Positions 10,441-19,437 are shown, counted from the stretch's first letter. The stretch is 62,417 bases of DNA from an uncultured Alphaproteobacteria bacterium (GCA_937923625.1 CALDTV010000002.1:1-62417); one strand, 5' to 3'. Notes: generated by a model not told the origin, from the sequence alone. Made by a program: numbers and translations.

Positions 10441-12171
10441 ATGTCTGAAGAAACTTCTGAAATATCAAAGCCGTATCAAGTTCTGGCGCGTAAATATCGT
10501 CCACAGAACTTTGATGACCTTATTGGTCAAGATGCCTTGGTGCGCACGCTTAAAAATGCGATTGATTCTGGCCGTATTGCGCATGCTTTTATGCTAACAG
10601 GCATTCGGGGCGTGGGGAAAACTACTACGGCACGTATTATCGCTAAAGCGTTAAATTATACAGGGGCAGACGGCACAGCAGGCCCCACCACAGGCTCAAC
10701 CGAAGATTGTGACGTGTGCAAAGCCATTACCGAGGACCGTCATCCCGATGTCATGGAGATGGATGCCGCTAGCCGTACCGGTATTGATGATATTCGCGAG
10801 ATTTTAGATGGTGTACGTTATGCCCCCACTTCTGCGCGCTATAAGGTTTATATCATTGATGAGGTGCATATGCTCTCTAAGGCGGCGTTTAACGCATTGC
10901 TTAAAACACTAGAAGAACCACCAGAGCACGTAAAATTCATTTTTGCGACCACAGAAATTCGCAAAGTGCCCATCACGGTGCTATCGCGCTGCCAGCGTTT
11001 TGACCTGCGCCGCATTGATGCTGATGTACTAGCGGATTATTACGGCACAATTGCGGAGCGTGAAGAAACCAAAGCTGAAGATGAAGCGCTCGCGCTTATT
11101 GCGCGCGCAGCCGATGGATCTGTGCGTGATGGGCTAAGCTTGCTCGATCAAGCCATTGCTTTGGGTGATGGTGCGGTCACAAGCGATCAGGTTAAAACAA
11201 TGCTAGGCCTTGCCGATGCGGCAATGATTTTAGATTTGCTAGAGCAATCTTTAAAAGGCCAACCAGAAAAAGCGTTAGAGATCATGAGTGACCTTTATAA
11301 AAAAGGCGCGGACCCCGTTGTTGTGATCCAAGATTTATTAGAATTATCGCATTTGCTCACAAAAAATCGTGCTGTTCCACAATTTCAACAAAGCGGTTTG
11401 GTTTCAAAAGGGGAGCAAGAGCGTTTGGAAAATTTAGCCGATAGTTTGTCGATGCCAACTTTAAATCGTACATGGCAAATATTGTTAAAAGGTTTGGGGG
11501 AAGTCAATATTGCTCCTAACCCCCAAAGCGCGGCGGAAATGGTTTTGCTCCGTTTAGCATATGCCGCAGATTTACCTGATCCTGCCGATTTGATTAAGAA
11601 AATTCAATCAGAGCCTGCGACGCCAAGTGCTGCGCCTGCTTCCATGTCACAGCCTGCTACCGGTGGCACTGGCGCCGTTGCTGGTAATGGTGTGGGCAAT
11701 ACAACGATGCAACAGGATGGAGTACAGCCTACATCTTCAAGCAACGCTTTACAAAGCACGGCGCAGGCCATTCAACCCAAAGTTGAAGTGGCACAAACAC
11801 CAAGCGCCCCCACATCCATCAGTAATATACGCGACGTCGTTGCCGTCCTTGAGGCAAATGGTGACATGGTGCTGGCAACGCAAGTATCAATGTTTGTGCA
11901 CCCTGTTAAAATTGCTGAAGGATTGATTGAATTTCGTCCCGCTGAAAACGCGCCGCCGAGATTATCACAAGAATTATCTTTGGCCTTAAAAGCCGCCACG
12001 TCACAACGATGGGTGATTAGCATTTCTTCACAAGTGGGCGGGGACACTATTGCCCAAGAAAATGACCAAGCCGATCAAGCCTTGCGTACCCATATCCTAG
12101 AACAGCCATTAATGCAGAATATTATAAAACTATTCCCTGATGCTAAATTGAAAGAAATAACAAAGAAATGA
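10441..12171 (+). CDS. dnaX: DNA polymerase III subunit gamma/tau
   Basis: Clamp-loader ATPase, 576 residues. The AAA+ domain has Walker A GIRGVGKT (54-61), the DExH-like IIDEVHMLSKAAFNALLKTLEEP and sensor ATTEIRKVPITVLSRCQRF. A long Ala/Pro/Thr/Gln linker (about 385-455) leads to a C-terminal tau-like domain. The usual zinc module has four Cys; here only Cys90 and Cys93 (CDVC) remain, with Tyr and Thr near the places of the other two. The stop codon overlaps the ATG of the next gene (ATGA), suggesting translational coupling. No clear slippery A-run for frameshifting was noticed. Confidence 0.96.
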   Translation: MSEETSEISKPYQVLARKYRPQNFDDLIGQDALVRTLKNAIDSGRIAHAFMLTGIRGVGKTTTARIIAKALNYTGADGTAGPTTGSTEDCDVCKAITEDRHPDVMEMDAASRTGIDDIREILDGVRYAPTSARYKVYIIDEVHMLSKAAFNALLKTLEEPPEHVKFIFATTEIRKVPITVLSRCQRFDLRRIDADVLADYYGTIAEREETKAEDEALALIARAADGSVRDGLSLLDQAIALGDGAVTSDQVKTMLGLADAAMILDLLEQSLKGQPEKALEIMSDLYKKGADPVVVIQDLLELSHLLTKNRAVPQFQQSGLVSKGEQERLENLADSLSMPTLNRTWQILLKGLGEVNIAPNPQSAAEMVLLRLAYAADLPDPADLIKKIQSEPATPSAAPASMSQPATGGTGAVAGNGVGNTTMQQDGVQPTSSSNALQSTAQAIQPKVEVAQTPSAPTSISNIRDVVAVLEANGDMVLATQVSMFVHPVKIAEGLIEFRPAENAPPRLSQELSLALKAATSQRWVISISSQVGGDTIAQENDQADQALRTHILEQPLMQNIIKLFPDAKLKEITKK

Positions 12172-12836
12172 TTTTTGACTCTCTTCTCGACCGTCCGCTC
12201 GCACAAACTTTGTGGGACTATAATAAATTGAAACATGCGTTGAAGCCCGCAGATTTTCTGTTGCTTATTGGCTCTTACAACTTAGATGTTGCCGATTATG
12301 TTGATGTTTTATTCATGCAAAAAATGGGCAAAGTTATTGTTGTGTCTGGTGCATCAACGGATATGCAAGGCATGGCGCGTTTACCAAGGGATGAGCCAGA
12401 ATGGAAAGAATTTAAAGAGCGCTTAAAAGAATTAGGCAACGCCGAAAATGATATTATTGTCGAAGATAAAGCCATGCGCATCTCTGAATCTATTGCAAAT
12501 ACACGTGATAAATTATTGGCGGATACGCAAGGCGAGTATAATAATGGGATTATCATTATGCCGCCGCATTATGAACGTCGTGCTTTTGCCACCGCGCAAA
12601 GAGAATGGCCAGATGTGAACTGGCAGGTGACGTCACCAAATGTGACCTATGATGATTATATAAATCAATATGATGAAGAAAATTTAATCCATTTATTGGT
12701 TGGGGATACCCAACGTATTATTGATTATGGAGAGAGAGATTTAATTGTTAAACAAGAAATCACAGAAGATGCGATGACAGCTTATAAAAAATTACGAGAC
12801 AAAGGCTACACAAAACATTTGAATAAAGAGGATTAA
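12168..12836 (+). CDS. YdcF/DUF218-like protein
   Basis: A 222-residue cytosolic-looking protein overlapping dnaX by four bases. The region DFLLLIGSYNLDVADYVDVLF...GKVIVVSGAS, followed by SESIANTRDKL and GIIIMPPHYERRAFATAQREWP, follows the pattern of the DUF218 (YdcF/SanA/ElyC) family: a nucleotide-binding-like fold with a conserved Arg that bundles R-A in the late helix. Function in the family is poorly defined. Its place between dnaX and ybaB is not the usual one and suggests co-transcription with replication genes. Confidence 0.7.
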   Translation: MIFDSLLDRPLAQTLWDYNKLKHALKPADFLLLIGSYNLDVADYVDVLFMQKMGKVIVVSGASTDMQGMARLPRDEPEWKEFKERLKELGNAENDIIVEDKAMRISESIANTRDKLLADTQGEYNNGIIIMPPHYERRAFATAQREWPDVNWQVTSPNVTYDDYINQYDEENLIHLLVGDTQRIIDYGERDLIVKQEITEDAMTAYKKLRDKGYTKHLNKED

Positions 12837-12840
12837 AGCA

Positions 12841-13167
12841 ATGAACATTCAAGATATGATGAAGCAAGCCAAAGTCATGCAAGACAAAATGGCGGAGATG
12901 CAGGAAAAATTAGGCGAGGTTGAAGTTGAAGGCGCGGCAGGCGGCGGTCTAGTGACGGTCACTATGACCTGTAAAGGGGAGATGCGCGGAATCAAAATTG
13001 ATGATTCAATGATGGATTTTAATGAAAAAGAAGTTTTAGAAGATTTAATTAAAGCCGCCTTGAATGACGCAAAGGCAAAAGCAGACCAAAAATTGGCGGA
13101 AGAAACGCAAAAAATGATGAGTGAAATGGGCCTTCCCGCTGGTGCGGCGGGTGGCTTACCGTTTTAG
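12841..13167 (+). CDS. ybaB: YbaB/EbfC family nucleoid-associated protein
   Basis: A small DNA-binding protein of 108 residues. It starts MNIQDMMKQAKVMQDKMAEM, the long amphipathic helix of the family, followed by VEGAAGGGLVTVTMTCKGEM and a C-terminal GLPAGAAGGLPF tail. It is thought to bind DNA as a dimer and to influence nucleoid structure. It normally lies between dnaX and recR; here dnaX is two genes upstream and recR does not follow. Spacing is 4 bases from the ydcF-like gene and 3 bases to xthA, so a single transcript is likely. Confidence 0.95.
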   Translation: MNIQDMMKQAKVMQDKMAEMQEKLGEVEVEGAAGGGLVTVTMTCKGEMRGIKIDDSMMDFNEKEVLEDLIKAALNDAKAKADQKLAEETQKMMSEMGLPAGAAGGLPF

Positions 13168-13170
13168 ATT

Positions 13171-13995
13171 ATGCGCATTGTTACATGGAATATAAACTCC
13201 GTGCGTCTGCGTGCGCCGATGGTGGTGCAGTTAATGCGCGAAGAAAGCCCTGATGTTATTTGTTTACAAGAAACAAAAACATTGGATGAATTTTTCCCAC
13301 ATGAGGCATTTGAAGCCGAAGGATATGCGCATATTCATATCAATGGCATGAAGAGTTATAACGGTGTTTGTATTCTCTCTCGCTTGCCGTTTGAAGGCAC
13401 AGATATTCATTCCCGTGTTGGTAAAGATGATTGTCGGCATATTGAAGTTTCGCTTCGCTTGCCCTCAGCTTTACAGACGCGCTTAGGGTCGGACACGCTT
13501 GATATTCACAATCTTTATATTCCTGCGGGCGGGGATGAACCAGACAGGAAGATCAATGAAAAATTTGGACATAAGCTGGATTTCATTGATGAGATGACGG
13601 AATTTTTTAGCAAAAAATATAATAAAAAAGATGCAGTTATCACGCTGGGTGATTTTAACATTGCCCCGCGCGAACATGATGTTTGGTCGTCCAAACAACT
13701 CCAAAAAGTCGTATCGCACACGCCAATTGAGTTGGAACATTTAGGAAGAATGTACGACTCGATTGGCTGGGAAGACGCGATTCGCCATTTTGTCCCTGAT
13801 GAAGAGAAATGCTATAGCTGGTGGAGCTACCGCAACCGTGATTTTCGAAAATCAAACCGCGGCCGCCGGTTGGATCACATCTGGGTGACGCAACCCTTGG
13901 TAGATAATTTGAAAGGCTATAAAATTCTAGATAGCTATCGCGAAATGACAAAGCCCTCCGATCACGTCCCTGTGATGATTGAACTACAGAAATAA
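13171..13995 (+). CDS. xthA: exodeoxyribonuclease III / AP endonuclease
   Basis: DNA repair enzyme of the exonuclease III (EEP) family, 274 residues. The metal-binding and catalytic motifs are present: TWNINSVRLR (residues 4-13), CLQETK, NLYIPAGG, LGDFNIAPREHDVW, YSWWSYR, GRRLDHIWVT and PSDHVPV near the end (catalytic His). It starts three bases after the ybaB stop, in the place where recR is usual, and so completes a dnaX-ydcF-ybaB-xthA unit. A hairpin terminator follows. Confidence 0.96.
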   Translation: MRIVTWNINSVRLRAPMVVQLMREESPDVICLQETKTLDEFFPHEAFEAEGYAHIHINGMKSYNGVCILSRLPFEGTDIHSRVGKDDCRHIEVSLRLPSALQTRLGSDTLDIHNLYIPAGGDEPDRKINEKFGHKLDFIDEMTEFFSKKYNKKDAVITLGDFNIAPREHDVWSSKQLQKVVSHTPIELEHLGRMYDSIGWEDAIRHFVPDEEKCYSWWSYRNRDFRKSNRGRRLDHIWVTQPLVDNLKGYKILDSYREMTKPSDHVPVMIELQK

Positions 13996-14012
13996 AAAAT
14001 ATTTTTCTTACC

Positions 14013-14039
14013 CGATGACTTTATCATCGAATCTTTTTT
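14013..14039. terminator. rho-independent terminator between xthA and DUF1223 gene
   Basis: CGATGA-CTTTA-TCATCG hairpin followed by AATCTTTTTTG, 18 bases after the xthA stop. Confidence 0.75.
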
Positions 14040-14082
14040 GTCACCCTTCGATCAAGTCAAAGGATAACAATGTATTTTTTAC

Positions 14083-14817
14083 TTATTTAACTTTTCCCGC
14101 CGCGACTATTTCACCTGCGGTGTGGTCTTTTTGGACCAAAACAACATAGCCGCTGGTGGCTTTTATTTCGGATATGTCTTCGGTTACATTCTTTGCGCTC
14201 CCGTCCCATGTGCCAAATATTTTAATATGCTCAACAGGGTTTGTATAAGAAATAGTACGCCCACGGTTTTCACCGCTAGGGATGCTTTGTGTGTGTTCTG
14301 CGCCATGACTGACTAGCATTAACATGTAATTTCCCTTGGCCATTTCTGGTAGAGCAATATTTAGCTTATCACCTGACAATTTCAGGGCGACGGGCTTAAG
14401 AGGATTTTTTTGTAGATCACTAGCGATGGCGCGGTTAATTTTGTTGCCTTGCGACCCAACCATTTCATGGCGACCATTGACCACCGTTTGCGGGGTATAA
14501 TTCCCTCGCGCTTTGAGGCTTTGCACATATTGCTGTTGGCGCATGGTGCAAAAAGGTTTAGACAATGTGTCTTTCCAATTAAGGTGATTCCAGTAAGTCA
14601 CATTACAGCTGAGCGCGATGATATTGTCATTTGCCGCCGCAAGATTGTTTAAAATTTTATCTGCGGGTGGGCAAGAATGACAACTTTGTGAGGTGAAAAG
14701 CTCTACAACTACGGGACCTTTAGCGGCGGTCACAGCATCGGCGCTTTTGATGTTACCCATGCTTAAAACTGTTAGCCCCATTAAGATGACGGGGAAAAAA
14801 ATCGCAAATTTCTTCAT
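14083..14817 (-). CDS. DUF1223 family secreted thioredoxin-like protein
   Basis: A 244-residue protein with an N-terminal signal peptide (MKKFAIFFPVILMGLTVLS, cleavage near residue 28). The family signature VVELFTSQSCHSCPPAD carries a CxxC pair (Cys46, Cys49) in a thioredoxin-like fold. GNYTPQTVVNGRHEMVGS and a beta-rich C-terminal half follow, again typical of DUF1223. A periplasmic redox role is likely from family membership but unproved. It stands alone, divergent from the small gene at 14935. Confidence 0.88.
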   Translation of the reverse strand: MKKFAIFFPVILMGLTVLSMGNIKSADAVTAAKGPVVVELFTSQSCHSCPPADKILNNLAAANDNIIALSCNVTYWNHLNWKDTLSKPFCTMRQQQYVQSLKARGNYTPQTVVNGRHEMVGSQGNKINRAIASDLQKNPLKPVALKLSGDKLNIALPEMAKGNYMLMLVSHGAEHTQSIPSGENRGRTISYTNPVEHIKIFGTWDGSAKNVTEDISEIKATSGYVVLVQKDHTAGEIVAAGKVK

Positions 14818-14934
14818 AATATTATCTCCTATTGCCGTTTTATTCGAATGAAAACCAAAAAGAATTACATTTTTTATTGACGCTACTCGTATTTATGGTA
14901 AGTGTTGCGCTAATAACCATAAGGAGTGTGTGTA

Positions 14935-15225
14935 ATGAGAGATGTAGTTTTTAGCGTAAAAGTTCCAGACGGAAAGCGTAAAGAAGAAAAAGCCAAAATA
15001 ACCAAAAATTTTCTGGCTGCTTTGCAAGCGCCAGTAATCTTAAACGGTGGAGCACCACAAAACCCGCATGTTGAAACAAATTTTAGTGGAACAGGTACTG
15101 TAGAATTTGAGATTGCAGGCGAAACTGATTTCATAGATGGTGTTATTGCTAACGCCGAAGCGGCTGGTTTTATAATGTCAAAAATGCCAACTGGTCTACG
15201 TGTTATCGGAAGCCCTAGAGTATAA
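14935..15225 (+). CDS. small protein of unknown function
   Basis: A 96-residue protein I do not recognise. The ATG at 14935 is chosen because AAGGAG (14921-14926) lies 8 bases before it; an in-frame GTG at 14926 overlaps that site and is unlikely. The product is hydrophilic with no signal peptide or membrane segment. It has an alternating beta pattern (DVVFSVKVPDGK, GTVEFEIAGET) and two likely helices, suggesting a small alpha/beta fold. A terminator-like hairpin follows directly, so it is probably a single-gene unit. Confidence 0.7.
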   Translation: MRDVVFSVKVPDGKRKEEKAKITKNFLAALQAPVILNGGAPQNPHVETNFSGTGTVEFEIAGETDFIDGVIANAEAAGFIMSKMPTGLRVIGSPRV

Positions 15226-15232
15226 AATATAG

Positions 15233-15262
15233 GGATCAGGTTTCCTAAATAGAGCCTGATCC
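15233..15262. terminator. hairpin terminator between convergent genes
   Basis: GGATCAGG-N14-CCTGATCC, a perfect 8-bp stem placed between the convergent 14935 gene and typA. On the minus strand it is followed by CTATATTTTATA, so it probably serves typA best. Confidence 0.7.
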
Positions 15263-15273
15263 TTACGAATTAA

Positions 15274-17106
15274 TTATCCCTTGGCCTGACGGGCGGCGGT
15301 TTTGCGTTCGTGTTCTTTTAAGTATACTTTGCGTAAACGTAAAGATTCTGGCGTGACTTCGACCAATTCATCATCATTGATGTAAGCAATCATTTCTTCC
15401 AAACTCATACGCTTTGCAGGGATGACACGCACGGCTTCATCTGTGCCTGAGGCGCGCACGTTGGTCAGTTGCTTTCCTTTAAGGATGTTTACTTCTAAAT
15501 CATTTTCGCGGTTATGTTCACCAACAATCATACCCTCATAGACTTTTTCTTGGTGATCGACCATGATGATACCACGGTCTTGAAGGTTGAAGATGGCGTA
15601 GGCCACGGCTTCACCCGTTGCATTAGATATCAATGCACCGTTACGACGGCCGCCAATATCCCCTTTATATGGGCCATAAGAATGGAAAATTCTGTTCATC
15701 AAGCCCGTACCACGTGTATCGGTCAAGAACTGTGATTGATACCCAATTAAGCTACGAGATGGCGCGAGGAAAATAATACGCGTACGACCAACACCAGACG
15801 GACGCATGTCTGTCATTTCGGCTTTACGCTGAGTCATTTTTTCAACCACGGCGCCAGAATATTCATCATCAACATCAACGGTGACTTCTTCGTAGGGTTC
15901 TGTGCGCTTGCCGTCTTCATCGGTTTTATAAATTACGCGGGGACGTGAAACAGTCATCTCGAACCCTTCGCGGCGCATGGTTTCAATCAAGACACCCAAT
16001 TGTAATTCACCACGACCAGCCAATTCGAAAGCATCTTTACCATCGGACTCGCTGACTTTAATCGCGACGTTTGTTTCGGCTTCAGCCATCAAGCGCTCAC
16101 GGATCATGGTCGAGGTTAATTTCTTGCCTTCTTGTCCTGCATAAGGTGAGTCATTCACCGTGATAGTGACCGCCATTGTTGGTGGATCAACAGGATCAGA
16201 ATTAATCGGCTCTGTGACGCTTGGGTCACAAATAGTGTCCGCCACGGATGTTTTGACCATCCCTGCGATACAAACAATATCACCTGCAACTGCTTCTTCG
16301 ACGGGTACACGATCAACGCCGTTGAAGGAAAATAATTTGGTAAGACGGAATGTTTCAACGGTTTTGCCATCAAGGGAGATGGCTTTTACTGGCATGTTGA
16401 CTTTCGCCACGCCTGAGTAAATTTTACCTGTTAGCGTGCGACCTAAATAAGAGTCTGATCCAAGTAAAGTCGAGAGCATTGTGAACGGCGCCGTTGTATC
16501 AACATCTGGCGCAGGAACGTGATCCAGAACAAGTTCAAGCAATGGGTGTAAGTTATCACGCGCGCCATTTTCAAGATCCGTTGTACACCAGCCATCACGA
16601 CCAGAAGCGTAAAGAACAGGAAAATCCAATTGCTCATCCGTGGCATCCAATGAGGTGAACAAGTCAAAAACTTCATTCAAAACATCATCTGGACGCGCAT
16701 CTGAACGGTCAATTTTGTTAATCATCACGACAGGGCGCATACCCAATTTTAATGCTTTGCCCAGCACAAATTTTGTTTGCGGCAAGGGGCCTTCAGCCGC
16801 GTCATTTAACAAGATAACACCGTCACACATGCTCAATACGCGCTCGACCTCGCCACCGAAATCAGCGTGACCAGGGGTGTCGATGATGTTAATGCGCGTG
16901 CCTTCCCAGTTGATAGACGTACATTTCGCCAAAATCGTAATGCCGCGCTCTTTTTCCAAATCATTGGAATCCATCACGCGGTCATCGACATTTTCATTCT
17001 CACGGAACGAGCCACTTTGCTTCAAAATGTTATCGATTAAGGTGGTTTTCCCGTGATCAACGTGGGCAATAATCGCGATATTGCGGATATTTTTGGGGTC
17101 TTGCAT
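15274..17106 (-). CDS. typA: translational GTPase TypA/BipA
   Basis: Ribosome-associated GTPase of the EF-G-like family, 610 residues, involved in ribosome assembly and stress responses. The G domain has AHVDHGKTTL (G1), RGITI (G2), DTPGHADFGGEVERVL (G3) and NKID (G4). EF-G-like domains and the TypA-specific C-terminal part follow (SLIGYQSQFLTDTRGTGLMNRIF, VGEHNRENDLEVN). Length is normal. It is transcribed alone. Confidence 0.97.
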   Translation of the reverse strand: MQDPKNIRNIAIIAHVDHGKTTLIDNILKQSGSFRENENVDDRVMDSNDLEKERGITILAKCTSINWEGTRINIIDTPGHADFGGEVERVLSMCDGVILLNDAAEGPLPQTKFVLGKALKLGMRPVVMINKIDRSDARPDDVLNEVFDLFTSLDATDEQLDFPVLYASGRDGWCTTDLENGARDNLHPLLELVLDHVPAPDVDTTAPFTMLSTLLGSDSYLGRTLTGKIYSGVAKVNMPVKAISLDGKTVETFRLTKLFSFNGVDRVPVEEAVAGDIVCIAGMVKTSVADTICDPSVTEPINSDPVDPPTMAVTITVNDSPYAGQEGKKLTSTMIRERLMAEAETNVAIKVSESDGKDAFELAGRGELQLGVLIETMRREGFEMTVSRPRVIYKTDEDGKRTEPYEEVTVDVDDEYSGAVVEKMTQRKAEMTDMRPSGVGRTRIIFLAPSRSLIGYQSQFLTDTRGTGLMNRIFHSYGPYKGDIGGRRNGALISNATGEAVAYAIFNLQDRGIIMVDHQEKVYEGMIVGEHNRENDLEVNILKGKQLTNVRASGTDEAVRVIPAKRMSLEEMIAYINDDELVEVTPESLRLRKVYLKEHERKTAARQAKG

Positions 17107-17305
17107 GATTTTTAGCGCCTTATATATGTGCTTAATTATTTAATATTCGCCGTGTTTACAGGGTTTTATGCACAAAAGCCAGTGAAATAAAGGCATGATT
17201 TTACCTATATTTAATATTTCCGTAATTTTTCTTGAGTACACTGGTATGTAGAAAAGGTCTCTCTGTAGGGGAGGGGTGCCTTTTGTAAAGGGAAGGGGCG
17301 GTAAG

Positions 17306-18847
17306 ATGGTTACCAACACAAGTATTTTGTCAGCGGGGCAAAAAAGTCAGCTTTTTGCTATTCAGCAAACATCGCGTTCATTAGCCGTGTCGCAAAACCG
17401 TGTTGCAACGGGCAGGGATGTGAACTCGGCGTTAGATAACCCGCAGAATTATTTTGCTTCATTGTCCTTAACGTCGCGGGCGTCTGATTTAAACCGTACG
17501 TTGGATGGTATTTCTAAAAGTATTTCCACACTTAATAACGCTGAGAATGCGCGAAATGCTTTGGGCAATTTAATCTCTCAAGCGCAAAGCCAAACACAAG
17601 ATGCCTTGGCGAGTTTACAAGTCAATTCGCAAGATTTGGGAAGTTTAATTTTAGCCGATGATCCTGTCATTTATTATCGTTTAAATGAGGAAAGCGGAAA
17701 CACCGCAACAAATTTAGGAAATGGCGGCGCAGCATTAAACGGAACATATGCGGGCGGTTTCGAGCTTAACTCTGGTGCGTTAACATTAAGCCTTGATAAT
17801 GCTTCTGCCCGTTTTGATGGTGCCAGTGGACGTGTGAATATTTCAAATAATGCGTTGGTGAATACGGATCCCGCTGGCTACGCGCAACGAACAGTTGAGC
17901 TAACATTTCAGGCAGATGATTTAGAAGGACGACAGGTTTTATTTGAAGAAGGCGGGACGGGTAACGCCGCGGCAATATATTTAGACGATGACCAACTTTA
18001 TTTTGTGGCACGTGATGCGGGGGATTTCGGGCCATTTAACATTAGCACGACAGTAGAAGCAGGAAAGACATATCAAGCATCTTTTGTGCTTAATTCTGAT
18101 GAGAACTCATTTACAGGTTATTTAAATGGCGAGGAAGTCGGAACAGGATTTGTAAACAGGCCGTTATCCCGTCATGGCGGCGCGGTCGCCATCGGGCGTA
18201 ATGCAGGGGGCACATTTTTTCATGATGGCGCTGAGGGGGGTGATGGTGAGTATTTTAACGGTCGCATCGCTGATTTCGCACTTTATAACAAAGCTTTAGA
18301 ACAAGATGATCTGCGTGCACGCTACGATGTCACGCAATTGGCACAGGCAGAGATATTTCAAGAAGAAGTCGCAAACATACTATCCCAAGCGGATTCTTTA
18401 ACCCAAGATGCCTCTTTTTCTGGCATTAACCTGTTAAACAACGAAGATTTGATTACAGATTTTACCCGTGATGGGTCATCTAATTTGGTCACGGAAGGCG
18501 TTGATTTTAGTTTCTCAGGGCTAGGAATTGAAACGCCTGATTTTTCTAATTTTTCAAATATTAATGATTCTGTTGTAAATTTAGATACTGCCAATGACAC
18601 AATTGAAAATTTTGGCGCAGCCATTAGCAATGATCTTGCGGTCATAAACACCCGTCGTGATTTCGCAGAAAATACAATCAATGATTTAACAGCAGGTAGT
18701 GACGATTTACTTCGCGCGGATGTGGAAGCGGAGGCAGCCAATATTTTGGCGCAGCAGGCGCGGCAAAACATTCAAATTCAAACCTTTGCTTTAAGTGCGC
18801 AGGGGTCAAATATTGGTGACTTTCTAGGCCGTAGTTCAATATTTTAA
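17306..18847 (+). CDS. flagellin-like protein with inserted LamG-type domain
   Basis: The protein has 513 residues from the ATG at 17306, which follows GGAAGGGGCGG; an in-frame GTG at 17276 is less likely. Residues 1-110 are a flagellin N-terminal region (SILSAGQKSQLFAIQQTSRSLA, NRVATGRDV, SALDNPQNYF). Residues 112-345 form a LamG/concanavalin-like domain (LADDPVIYYRLNEESGNTA; VELTFQADD; GRIADFALYNKALEQDDLRARY). Flagellin sequence resumes at about 346 (SQADSLTQDASFSGINLLN), and residues 436-513 are the C-terminal helix region (RRDFAENTINDL...FLGRSSIF). So the lectin-like domain lies inside the N-terminal helical region, not in the usual variable middle. No other flagellar gene is near. It may be a sugar-binding filament or adhesive subunit; that is inference. 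Confidence 0.85.
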   Translation: MVTNTSILSAGQKSQLFAIQQTSRSLAVSQNRVATGRDVNSALDNPQNYFASLSLTSRASDLNRTLDGISKSISTLNNAENARNALGNLISQAQSQTQDALASLQVNSQDLGSLILADDPVIYYRLNEESGNTATNLGNGGAALNGTYAGGFELNSGALTLSLDNASARFDGASGRVNISNNALVNTDPAGYAQRTVELTFQADDLEGRQVLFEEGGTGNAAAIYLDDDQLYFVARDAGDFGPFNISTTVEAGKTYQASFVLNSDENSFTGYLNGEEVGTGFVNRPLSRHGGAVAIGRNAGGTFFHDGAEGGDGEYFNGRIADFALYNKALEQDDLRARYDVTQLAQAEIFQEEVANILSQADSLTQDASFSGINLLNNEDLITDFTRDGSSNLVTEGVDFSFSGLGIETPDFSNFSNINDSVVNLDTANDTIENFGAAISNDLAVINTRRDFAENTINDLTAGSDDLLRADVEAEAANILAQQARQNIQIQTFALSAQGSNIGDFLGRSSIF

Positions 18848-18903
18848 ACCCCAAGAAATGAGGAGTGTGCAGCGTGTGGGGCGATAATTCTAAGCTTGAA
18901 TGC

Positions 18904-19122
18904 CTAAAAATCTGTGCAACGGCCACCCTTTTCCCAATCACCGTGACGTGTTGGGTCTGGCCCTTCTTGACCGCCATATTCTTGCGTTTCTTGGTTTAAC
19001 TTGTTGGCGTTTTCTTTATGTTCTTTGATGGCTTGCTCACGATGCAGCATTTCTCTCACGTGCGAGCCTTGTGCCTTGCTTTGATTAAGGCTTTCTTTTT
19101 TATTTAGTTTTTCATCTGACAT
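18904..19122 (-). CDS. DUF1674 (SdhAF4-like) small protein
   Basis: A 72-residue hydrophilic protein ending GPDPTRHGDWEKGGRCTDF, the hallmark of DUF1674, whose eukaryotic member Sdh8/SDHAF4 helps assemble succinate dehydrogenase flavoprotein. The start at 19122 (MSDEKLNKKE) is chosen because GGGGAG lies seven bases upstream on the minus strand; longer starts have no such site. Its start codon is only 15 bases from that of the divergent chorismate mutase gene. DUF1674 near rsmB is a recurrent alphaproteobacterial arrangement. Confidence 0.9.
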   Translation of the reverse strand: MSDEKLNKKESLNQSKAQGSHVREMLHREQAIKEHKENANKLNQETQEYGGQEGPDPTRHGDWEKGGRCTDF

Positions 19123-19137
19123 GGTTAAACTCCCCTC

Positions 19138-19437
19138 ATGACAGAATTTATAGCACAAACCTTAAAACCGTTCCGTAAAAAAATTGACACATTAGACGAC
19201 CAATTAGTTGATTTATTGGTAGAGCGGGAAAAAATTATCCGTGAAGTTGCAGATATTAAGGCAGAAAATAATATTGCGCCTGTGCTTCAAGACCGCGTTG
19301 ATGAAGTGCGCGAACGCAATGTTACCCGCGGCGTTAAAAAGGGGGCGGACGAAAATTATATGCGGGAAATTTATACAAAAATTATTGAACTTTCCTGTGA
19401 GCTAGAAGAGCAAATAGCCCAAAAACAAGAATTATAA
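19138..19437 (+). CDS. chorismate mutase (AroQ class)
   Basis: A 99-residue stand-alone chorismate mutase converting chorismate to prephenate in Phe/Tyr synthesis. It is an all-helical AroQ fold: FRKKIDTLDDQLVDLLVEREKIIREVADIKAEN gives the first helix with its Arg residues and the active-site Lys. VLQDRVDEVRERN carries the Asp/Arg pair, and REIYTKIIELSCELEEQ is the last helix. The ATG has no visible ribosome binding site, because the bases in front are the reverse of the DUF1674 binding site. Confidence 0.9.
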   Translation: MTEFIAQTLKPFRKKIDTLDDQLVDLLVEREKIIREVADIKAENNIAPVLQDRVDEVRERNVTRGVKKGADENYMREIYTKIIELSCELEEQIAQKQEL

